DNA of 64,000 nucleotides from Thalassobaculum sp. OXR-137 (GTDB lineage Bacteria; Pseudomonadota; Alphaproteobacteria; Thalassobaculales; Thalassobaculaceae). A program made the position numbers and the translations under genes. Location of the stretch: positions 3,332,001 to 3,396,000 of the forward strand of contig NZ_CP139715.1 in the NCBI RefSeq assembly GCF_034377285.1, read 5' to 3'. This document shows, piece after piece, positions 1-8,000 of this stretch (position 1 is its first letter; each line of letters begins with the position of its first letter). The notes beneath the pieces are model-generated. The model did not search any database. It was not told where the DNA came from and saw nothing but the letters and a program-made list of their open reading frames with translations.

Positions 1-1312
1 CGGCGAAGCGGGCGGCGTCGTAGGTGAGCGTGAGGAGCAGGCCGCCGTCATGCTCGGCGAACTCGAAGATCAGAGCGTATTTCGCCGGACCGGGGGCGGT
101 GGGAAACCCCTCGACCCGCAACCCCGCGATCGGGGCGGACGCGCCCGTCATGTTCTGCAGCGCCACCAGCACGTCGAAGACCGGCGGCCGGCCGCCGTCG
201 CGCGGGACGCCGAGCTCCTCCACCAGCCGGTCGAACGGGTAGTCCTGGCGCTCGAGCGCCGCGTAGACGGTGCCGGCGACCCGGTCGAGCAAGGAGTGGA
301 ACCCCAGGGCCGGATCGATCTCGTCCCGCAGGGCGACGAGATTGACGAACTGGCCCACCAGAGGTTCGAGCGCCGCGCTGTCCCGGCCGGCCACCGGCGA
401 TCCGACCGTCACGTCGCGCTCGCCGCCGTAGCGATGCAGCAGCAGCTTCACCAGGGCGGTCAGGGCCATGAACAGGGAGGCGTCGTGGCGGGTGGCGAGC
501 CGGCGCAGGCCGGCGGTGTGGACCGCGTCGAGGTGGATCTGATGGCTGGCGGCCGGCGCCGGGCCCGGTTGCGGCCGGCGGGACAGCGCCGGCAAGTCGA
601 GATGCGGCGGCAGGGGCGTCAGGACCTTTCGCCAGTAGTCCCGCGCCGCGTCCGTCGCGGCCAGCGCCTCCGGCCGGCGCTGCCCGGCGGCATGGGCGCC
701 GTAGCTGGCGCTCAGGTCGGGAAGGTCGGGCTCGCGTCCGTCGAGATGAGCCCGGTAGCGCAGGGCGAGTTCCTGCTGGATCAGTTCCAGGGACCAGCCG
801 TCGGCGACGCTGTGATGGATGTGCAGGGCGAGGACCCAGTCCGCCTCCGCCAGGCGGCAGAGCTGCACCCGCCAGAGCGGCGCGCGGCCGAGATCGAACG
901 GACGTCGCGCCGCCGTCTCCAGCAGCGCCCGGCAGGCGGCCTCCGGCTCGGCCGCATCGCGCAGGTCGACCGGTTCCAGCGGCAGGGCGATCGCCGGCTC
1001 GACGATCTGGGTCAACTCCCCGTCGGCCTCGGCGAAGCGGGTGCGCAGGCTGTCGTGCCGGCGGGCGATGCCCTCGAGGGCGGCGCGGACCGCCGCGTCG
1101 TCCAGCGGCCCGCGCAGGCGCAGGGCGCGGGTGATACCGTAGGCATCCGCCGCGCGATCCATCTGGGCGAGGATCCAGATCCGCTGCTGGGCGAAGGAGG
1201 CGGGATAGACGCGGGGCGCCGAGGCGTCCGCAGTCCGGCGCGGCGGAGGGGTGCCGGATTTCGCGGTGGCGGGCGGCGTCTCGAGATCCGCGGGAAGGGC
1301 GTTGTCCGACAT
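1..1312 (-). CDS. NRPS protein opening with a condensation domain (3' part outside window)
   Basis: This is the last visible gene of the PKS/NRPS operon. The frame opens at ATG 1312 (MSDNALPADLE), 3 nt after the TAG of the A-PCP gene, and stays open to the window edge, giving about 437 residues. After a roughly 35-residue Pro/Ala-rich leader comes a condensation domain: core C1 (SFAQQRIWILAQMD) near residue 40, the catalytic HHSVADG motif near residue 165, then later core motifs (FVNLVALRDE, RQDYPFDRLVEELG). The intact HHxxxDG predicts activity. The preceding gene supplies a free A-PCP, so this C domain probably accepts that aminoacyl or peptidyl carrier in trans. Whether an A-PCP or a thioesterase follows cannot be seen. 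The window boundary truncates it; no damage is visible. Confidence 0.93.
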   Translation of the reverse strand, partial: MSDNALPADLETPPATAKSGTPPPRRTADASAPRVYPASFAQQRIWILAQMDRAADAYGITRALRLRGPLDDAAVRAALEGIARRHDSLRTRFAEADGELTQIVEPAIALPLEPVDLRDAAEPEAACRALLETAARRPFDLGRAPLWRVQLCRLAEADWVLALHIHHSVADGWSLELIQQELALRYRAHLDGREPDLPDLSASYGAHAAGQRRPEALAATDAARDYWRKVLTPLPPHLDLPALSRRPQPGPAPAASHQIHLDAVHTAGLRRLATRHDASLFMALTALVKLLLHRYGGERDVTVGSPVAGRDSAALEPLVGQFVNLVALRDEIDPALGFHSLLDRVAGTVYAALERQDYPFDRLVEELGVPRDGGRPPVFDVLVALQNMTGASAPIAGLRVEGFPTAPGPAKYALIFEFAEHDGGLLLTLTYDAARFA

Positions 1313-1315
1313 GAC

Positions 1316-3148
1316 CTAGCCCTCCTGTCCGGCGACGGCCGGCTGCCGGGGGTCCGCCGTGGGTGCCGGCAGGGTGGCGTTCAGGGTTGCGGCCAGGGAG
1401 CGCACGGTGCCGTGGGGGAACAGGTCGGGCAGCGTCGCCTCGACGCCGAAGGCCTGATAGAGCCGGGACAGGACGCGGATCGCCTTCAGGGAGTCGCCGC
1501 CCAGATCGACGAAGCCGTGGGTCGCGCCGACCTTCTCCAGCTCCAGCACCTCGCCCCAGATCGCCGCGATCCGCGTCTCGGTCTCGCCTTGGGGGGCGAC
1601 ATAGGGCGCGTCGCGGTACAGCAGGTCCGCCGGCCGGGGCAGGGCGCGCCGGTCCACCTTGCCGTGCAGGTTCAGCGGAAACCGGTCCAGCTGCATCAGG
1701 TAGGCCGGCTGCATCGCGGCGGGCAGCCAGTCGTCCAGGTGCCGGCGCAGGTCGGCGGCGGCGACCGGCGCGTCGGCGATGTAGTAGGCGGTCAGGCTCG
1801 GGTCTCGGGCGGTGGCGGGGTTGACCGCGACGACGGCCGCCCGGACCGCGGGATGCTTCAGGATCGCCCCCTCGACCTCGGCCAGTTCGATCCGGGTGCC
1901 GGCGATCTTGACCTGCCCGTCCCGGCGGCCGAGCAGTTCGACCACATGGCCGGCGAGATACCGTCCCAGGTCGCCGCTGCGGTAGATCGTGTCCGGGGTC
2001 CCGGGCGTCAGCGGGTTCTGGACGAAGGCGGCGGCGGTCTCCTCGGGGGCGGCGAGGTACCCCTTGGACATGAACGGGGTCTTGATGAAGACCTCGCCGA
2101 TCTCGCCCTCGTCGCAGAGTTCGCCGTCCTTGATCACCAGCAGGGAGGTGTTGGGCAACGGCAGCCCGACCGGCACCATGCGGCCGGGCTCGGTCGGGGC
2201 GGCGCCGATCCGGTGAAACGCCTTGGCCAGGGTGGTCTCCGACGGGCCGTAGAGGTTGGTGAGCTCGATCCGCCGGCCCATCAGCGCCTGCCAGCGCTGG
2301 ACATCGGCGCCGTAGAGCGGTTCGCCGGCGAGCAGGATGTGCCTCAGGTCGGGGAGGCGGTCGGCCGCCGCGTCTGCGCTGGCGAGGTCGGCGGTGAGCT
2401 GGCGGAACAGGGAGGGCACGCAGTGGATGTGGGTGACCCGGGACGCCTCCAGCCAGGCCAGCAGACGCCGGCTGTCGGTGCGCGTGGCGTCGTCGGGCAC
2501 GCACAGGGTGCCGCCGGCCAGCAGCGGGAAGAAGATATCCCGCAGGCTCACGTCGAAGGTCGCAGGGGCGAGCTGGCTGACCCTGGTGTCGCCGCCGGCG
2601 CCGAACAGCCCGACCTCCCAGTGGATGAAATGGCTGAGGCCCTTCTGGCTGCCCAGGATCGCCTTCGGCGCGCCGGTGGAGCCGGAGGTGGAGACGATGT
2701 AGGCGGCATCGTCGCCCGCGACGGCGAGCGGCGGGTTGGCCTCGTCCTGCGCGCCCAGCGATGCCGGTGAGGCGGTGGCGGCGCCCGGCGGCAGGTCCGA
2801 CGGCCGCTCGGTCAGGATCAGGGCAGGGGCGGCGACTGCCAGGATCTTCTCCTGGCGACGGGGCGGGGCGGCCATGGCCAGCGGCAGAAAGATCCCCCCG
2901 GCCTTGGCCACCGCGAGCATGGCGGTCACATACGCGATGCCCGGCGGCAGGTGCAGGCCGACCACGGCACCCCTGCCGACGCCATGCTGGCGGATCAGGC
3001 CATGGGCGGCGCGGTTGGCCGCCCGGTTCAGATCGCCGTAGGCGATGCGGCGGCCGGATGCCTCGATCGCGATCCGCTCGGGATGGGCGTCGGCGACCCG
3101 TTCGAAGGCGGCGTGGATGACGGTCTTGGTCGTGGTCGGCATTCCCAT
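1316..3148 (-). CDS. stand-alone NRPS adenylation-PCP protein
   Basis: A 610-residue A-T didomain with no C domain of its own. The A domain fills residues 1 to about 500: A3 is STSGSTGAPK (Ser replaces the usual Tyr), A5 is LYGPSET, the later core reads YRSGDLGRY, and the A10 lysine is in HGKVDRRALP. The carrier domain carries DLGGDSLKAIRVL near residue 545. The selectivity positions read D-V-R-H-L-A-L-L-A; I do not recognise this code. The A4 region is FDVSLRD, with Asp in place of the usual Glu. The gene lies 42 nt after the amidotransferase gene and 3 nt before the C-domain gene, so its condensation partners are separate proteins: the C domain ending the gene at 5065 and the C domain starting at 1312. 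ATG 3148 is used; an ATG two codons in (3142) is equally possible. Confidence 0.92.
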   Translation of the reverse strand: MGMPTTTKTVIHAAFERVADAHPERIAIEASGRRIAYGDLNRAANRAAHGLIRQHGVGRGAVVGLHLPPGIAYVTAMLAVAKAGGIFLPLAMAAPPRRQEKILAVAAPALILTERPSDLPPGAATASPASLGAQDEANPPLAVAGDDAAYIVSTSGSTGAPKAILGSQKGLSHFIHWEVGLFGAGGDTRVSQLAPATFDVSLRDIFFPLLAGGTLCVPDDATRTDSRRLLAWLEASRVTHIHCVPSLFRQLTADLASADAAADRLPDLRHILLAGEPLYGADVQRWQALMGRRIELTNLYGPSETTLAKAFHRIGAAPTEPGRMVPVGLPLPNTSLLVIKDGELCDEGEIGEVFIKTPFMSKGYLAAPEETAAAFVQNPLTPGTPDTIYRSGDLGRYLAGHVVELLGRRDGQVKIAGTRIELAEVEGAILKHPAVRAAVVAVNPATARDPSLTAYYIADAPVAAADLRRHLDDWLPAAMQPAYLMQLDRFPLNLHGKVDRRALPRPADLLYRDAPYVAPQGETETRIAAIWGEVLELEKVGATHGFVDLGGDSLKAIRVLSRLYQAFGVEATLPDLFPHGTVRSLAATLNATLPAPTADPRQPAVAGQEG

Positions 3149-3190
3149 GGCATCACCATCCGTGGCTGGCGCGGTACGGTTTCCGGGCGG

Positions 3191-5062
3191 TTACAGGGGC
3201 GGAACCCGAAAGCAGTCCCGCAGGATTTCGAAGGAAAGGACGATCATCAGGAGATCGGGCTCGAAGGTGGTGTTCAGGGCGAAGCCGGGCGCGCGGTAGC
3301 GGGTCTTCAGCCGCTCCACGGTATCGGGGTCGAAGTAGCCGGCGCCGGCGATCCGCGCGCGGCTCAGCAGGTCCTCCACCCAGGGGATGCGGGCCTGGAG
3401 CAGGGCGGCGCTGGACGGGGCGACGAAGCCGAACTTCTGCCGGCCGGCGATCTCCGGCGGCAGGCGGTCGGCGGCCAGGCGGCGCAGGGGAGCCTTCTCG
3501 ATGCCGCCGCGCACCAGGCAGCCGGGCGGGGCGGTGCGCACCCAGTCGATGACCTCGGGGTCGAGGAACGGGTAGCGGGCTTCCACCGAATGGGCATAGG
3601 CGACACGGTCGCCATGATCGGCGAGGAGGTGGTCGGCGAGGCGCAGCTTGAAGTCGACATAGGAGCGCTGGTGCAGCGGGTGGCGTCCGACCAGCTTCGC
3701 GGTGTCGACCGGCGGCGCCAGGCTGCATTCGAACCGGTCCAGCTCGGCGGCGAGATCGGGGGCGTAGAGCGCCCGCTTGGTTTCCGACAGGGCGACGTAG
3801 TCCCGCTCGTAGAAGAAGTCCGCATCGCCCCAGAGCCGCCGCCGGCGGTCGCGCTCCAACTGGGCGTCGAGGCTGAAATCCTCGGTACCTGACCGGGGAC
3901 GAGCATCGAGCCGGTAGCCGACATAGCCGCCGAACAGCTCGTCGGCGCCTTCGCCGGTCAGCACCACCTTCAGCCCGTGCCGACGGACCAGCTCGGACAG
4001 GGCGAGGGAGCAGGTGTTGTAGCTCTCCTTCAGCGGTGCTTCGGCATGACGGACCGCGGCGCGCAGCCGGGCATGGATCTGCTCGGCGTCGAACAGGACG
4101 GTGTGATGCACGGCGCCGATGCGGCGGGCGACCATCTCCTGCTGGCAGCGCTCGTCGATCTGCCGGTCGGGGAAGCCGATGGAGAAGGCGTGGCGCTTGC
4201 GCGTCAGGCCGGCGGCGCGGTCGTGCTCGCCGATCAGGGCGGCGATCAGCGAGGAATCGAGACCGCCGCTGAGATAGAAGCCCACATCCACATCGGCCTG
4301 GAGTCGCCGTCCGACCGAGGCGCGCAGGCTGGACTCCAGAGCCTCGTAGTCCGGCTCGGCGGCGGGATCGAGGTCGGTGGCAAGCGGATAGTCCAGGTCC
4401 CAGTAGGGGCAGACGACCGGCTCGCCACCCTCCAGGATCAGCAGATGGCCCGGTGGCAGGCTGCGGATATCAGCGAACAGGCTGCGCGGGCTCACAGGTC
4501 CGGGGAAGGTGACGACCTGGTCCAGGGCGGTGAGGTCGATCCGGCGGCCGACCAGCGGGTGTTCCAGCAGCGCCTTCAGCTCGGAGGCGAAGAGCAGGGT
4601 GCCGTCGCGCCAGACATAGTACAGCGGCGCGATGCCGGCGGGGTCCCGGGCGAGCAGCAGACGGTTGCGCGCCGGATCGTACAGGGCCAGGGCGAACTGC
4701 CCGTTCAGGCGGTCGAGGAAGGCCGGGCCGTGCTCCTCGTAGAGATGGACCAGCACCTCCACATCGACCTGGGCGCGGAAGCTGTGGCCGCGCCGCTGCA
4801 GTGAGCGGCGCAGGTCCAGGTGGTTGTAGATCTCGCCGTTGCAGACCAGCGCGATCGACCGGTCTTCGTTGTGGATCGGCTGGTTGCCGCCGGCCAGATC
4901 GACGATCGCCAGTCGGCAGAAGCCGAGGCCGAGATGCGGCATCCGGGTGAGGCTGCGCCCGTCCGGCCCGCGATGCTCCAGGGTCCGCGTCATGCGGTCG
5001 AGCAGCGCCGCGTCGATGGCGTCCGCCCGTCCGGGAGTGTAGCAGCCGACGAACCCGCACAT
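3191..5062 (-). CDS. asnB: asparagine synthase-like glutamine amidotransferase (AsnB type)
   Basis: A 623-residue class II glutamine amidotransferase fused to an asparagine-synthase ATP-pyrophosphatase domain. Cys2, the glutaminase nucleophile, is present (MCGFVG), and the start at 5062 is fixed by it. The glutaminase domain covers about residues 1 to 210 (EHRGPDG, NGEIYNH). The PP-loop SGGLDSS lies near residue 266 and LTGEGADELFGGY near 365. Ammonia from glutamine would be transferred to an AMP-activated carboxylate. The gene sits 2 nt after the TAG of the KS-AT-KR-ACP-C gene and inside the NRPS operon, so the substrate may be a pathway intermediate or an Asp/Glu-type building block rather than free aspartate; that is inference. 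Length and motifs are normal for AsnB. The open frame extends upstream to 7912, but that part is antisense-type shadow coding. Confidence 0.93.
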   Translation of the reverse strand: MCGFVGCYTPGRADAIDAALLDRMTRTLEHRGPDGRSLTRMPHLGLGFCRLAIVDLAGGNQPIHNEDRSIALVCNGEIYNHLDLRRSLQRRGHSFRAQVDVEVLVHLYEEHGPAFLDRLNGQFALALYDPARNRLLLARDPAGIAPLYYVWRDGTLLFASELKALLEHPLVGRRIDLTALDQVVTFPGPVSPRSLFADIRSLPPGHLLILEGGEPVVCPYWDLDYPLATDLDPAAEPDYEALESSLRASVGRRLQADVDVGFYLSGGLDSSLIAALIGEHDRAAGLTRKRHAFSIGFPDRQIDERCQQEMVARRIGAVHHTVLFDAEQIHARLRAAVRHAEAPLKESYNTCSLALSELVRRHGLKVVLTGEGADELFGGYVGYRLDARPRSGTEDFSLDAQLERDRRRRLWGDADFFYERDYVALSETKRALYAPDLAAELDRFECSLAPPVDTAKLVGRHPLHQRSYVDFKLRLADHLLADHGDRVAYAHSVEARYPFLDPEVIDWVRTAPPGCLVRGGIEKAPLRRLAADRLPPEIAGRQKFGFVAPSSAALLQARIPWVEDLLSRARIAGAGYFDPDTVERLKTRYRAPGFALNTTFEPDLLMIVLSFEILRDCFRVPPL

Positions 5063-5064
5063 GG

Positions 5065-8000
5065 CTAGAACACCTCGTCGAGGTCGAGGGCGTCGGCGAG
5101 AAACTTGGCCTTGTCGCCGTCCTCGCGGGGACCGGCGGCGTCGAGCGCCGCGCAGAGGTCGCGCACCCCGATCTCCGGCGTCTCCGCCACCCGCCGGAGC
5201 AGCCGCGCGTAACCCTCGGCGAGCTCGTGCATCGCGGCGGCCTCGTAGCGGGCGCTGTTGTAGGCGAATTGCAGCGCAAGCCCGTCCGGCCCGTCGCAGA
5301 CCATCACGTTCAGGTCGAACAGGGTGGTCTCGGCCTCCCGGCCGAAGGGGCGCAGCTCCAGATTGCCCAGCCTCAGCTCCAGATCCCGGCTCGGCATCAG
5401 GTTGAGCAGGACGCCGAACAGCGGCGTCTCGCCGGGGCGCACGGGCACGCCCAGATCCTCCACCAGCCGGTCGAAGGGATAGGCCTGGTGCTCGAACGCC
5501 TCGGCGACGGTGGCGGCCACCCGGTGCAGCAGGGTGCGGAAGCTCTCGCGCCGGGTGACGCGGTCGCGCAGGACGAGGTTGTTCAGGTAATGGCCGATCT
5601 GGCCCTCCAGCTCCGCCTGCTCGCGGCCGGCGACCGGGGTGCCGATGACGATGTCCGCCTCGCCGCTGGCCCGGTGGAGCAGGACCTTGAGGGCGGCGGC
5701 CAGCAGCATGAACAGCGTGACCGTCTCGGCCCGGCAGAGCCGATGTAGCCTGTCGCGGTCGGCGTCGGACAGGGTGACGACGACCTGCGCGCCGGCATGA
5801 GCCCGGCCGGCGTCGGCGTTCCGCACCCCGGGCAGTGCCGGGCGGGGCAGGTCGCCTTGCAGCTTGGTCATCCAGTACTCGCGGTGCCGGGCCATCGCCG
5901 GCCCCGCCATCTGACGTTCCTGCCAGACGGCGAAGTCGCGGTACTGCAGGGTCAGCGGCGGCAGGCTCGGGGCGTCGCCGGCGCGCAGGGAGCCGTAGGC
6001 CCGGTCGAGCTCGCGGATCAGCGCGTTGAGGCTGAGGCCGTCGCCGACGATGTGGTGCAGGGTGATCAGCAGCACGTGATCGTCGGCGCCGAGCTTCAGC
6101 AGGCCGGCGCGCAGCAGCGGCGGTGCGCCGAGGTCGAAGGGCGCAAGCGCCTCGGCCCGGGCCGCGTCTTCGGCCACGGCCGCCGGATCGGCGCGTCTCG
6201 ACAGATCGCGGAGCGGCAGCGGGAAGGGAGCCGGTTCCCGGACCGCCTGACGCGGCGCGCCGCCGCTGACGACGAACGCGGTCCGCAGGCTCTCGTGCCG
6301 CGCCACCACATAGTCGAAGGCCCTGCGCAGCGCGTCGGGGTCGAGGCGACCGATCAGCCGCACCGCGTAGCTCATGTTGTAGGCGACCGAGGCCTCGGGC
6401 GACTGGCAGAGCAGCCAGAGCCGCTTCTGGCCGTGGCTCAGCGGATAGTCCGGCGCGGGCGGCGCGGGGGGAATGGCCGCCGGTGCCGCGTCGGTGCCGG
6501 CCGCCGCCAGGGCGGCGAGACCGGAGACGGTCGGGTGCTCGAACATCGCGCGCACCCCGAGATTGGTGCCGAGCCGCCGGTTGATCTGGGCGATGAGCTG
6601 GGTGGCCAGCAGGGAGTCGCCGTTGAGGGCGAAGAAGTTGTCCTCCGGTCCGACCCGCTCCAGACCGAGCACCCGGCACCAGATGTCGGCGATCGCGCCG
6701 CCCGGTCCGTCCTCCAGCTCCGGCGACGGATCGGTGGCGGGCATGACGGCGGGCTCCGGACCGGTGTCGGCAGGCCCTTCGCTTCGCCAGCGCGTCAGCC
6801 GCTGCTGCAGGTCCCAGGTGGAGACGGCGACCTGCGGGGCGAAGCGGTTGTCGAACAGGATGTCGAACACCCGGCGGCCCTCGGCCGGGGTGATCGACAG
6901 TGCCCGCAACCGGCCGTCCAGGGCCGATTGCTCGGGGCGGTCCTGCGCCTCCAGGTCCCAGGCGTCCCAGTTGACGCTGATCCAGGTGGCGGCGCCGTCC
7001 CGCTGTCGCCGGCGGGCGGCGGCGTCGAGCATGCTGTTGGCGGCGGCATAGGCGGTGAAGCCGAGGCCGCCGAGGATCGAGGCGAGCGAGGAGAACAGCA
7101 GGAAGAAGTCGGGCGGGCCGTCGGCGAAAATCCGATCCAGCGCGGCGACCCCGTGCGGCTTCACCGCGAAATGCCGGGCGGCGTCCTCCGGATCGACGCT
7201 GCGCAGGTCGCAAAGAGTGTCGGCGGCGGGCAGTCCGGCGGCATGGATCACGCCGTCGATCCGGCCGAAGGCGGCTTCGGCCTTGCGTCGGATCGTGGCT
7301 ATGTCGGCGGGATCGCCGACGGTGCCGGCCAGATGCAGCACCCGCGCTCCGGCCCGCTCCATCGCGGCCATGCGCCGGGACTGTGCGGCCGTGGGGGTCT
7401 CGGTTCGGCTGACCAGCACGAGCCGCGCGGCCACGCGCTCGGCCAGGTATTCGGCGAGCAGCAGACCGAGCTGGCCGAGCCCGCCGACGATCAGATATGT
7501 GCCTTCGCGGCGCAGCAGCGGCGGAAGGCCGGCTGCGGGCGCGGTCACGGTCAGCGGTTCGACGCCATGGATCCAGCGGTAGCGGCCGCGCAGGGCGACC
7601 CGGCCGTCGGGCCGGGCCGTCGCGAGTTCCTGGCAGAGCCTGTCGACCCCGTCTGCCAGCTCGCGGGCGTCCAGGTCTATCGTCCGGCAGACGATACCGG
7701 GGAGTTCCTGGCCGATCACCCGCGCCGCCCCGGTCACGGCCGCGGCGTCGGGCACGAGCGGTTCGTCGCCGGTCACGTCCTCCGCGCCGGCGGTCACGGT
7801 GCAGAGATCGACGCTCCCGCCGCCGCAGCGCTCCGCCAGCGCCCGGCCGAGCAGGGCGAGACCGGTGAAACCGTGGCCCTCGCCAGCGCGGGACTCCGCT
7901 TCCAGCGACCACAGATAGACGATCCGGTCGGGCTGCCGCCCCTCCCGCGCCAGGGCGTCGAGCAGGGCGACGAAGTCCTCAGGCACGTCCGGGCGCAGGG

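Noticed and set aside
48-2504. 818-residue minus-strand frame
   Set aside because: It is out of frame with clear A-domain and C-domain motifs and has no domain of its own; the real genes are at 1316-3148 and 1-1312.
50-2770. Long plus-strand open frame opposite the A-PCP and C-domain genes
   Set aside because: Its sequence is low-complexity Gly/Arg/Gln/Val text with no recognisable domain; it is the antisense reading of GC-rich NRPS coding DNA. The same holds for long plus-strand frames at 5797-9030, 9034-11373, 26286-30062 and 40610-44686.
5063-7912. N-terminal extension of the amidotransferase frame by about 950 residues
   Set aside because: The extension is Arg/Ala/Pro-rich shadow of the KR-ACP-C coding region. 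AsnB requires Cys at position 2, which only the start at 5062 provides.
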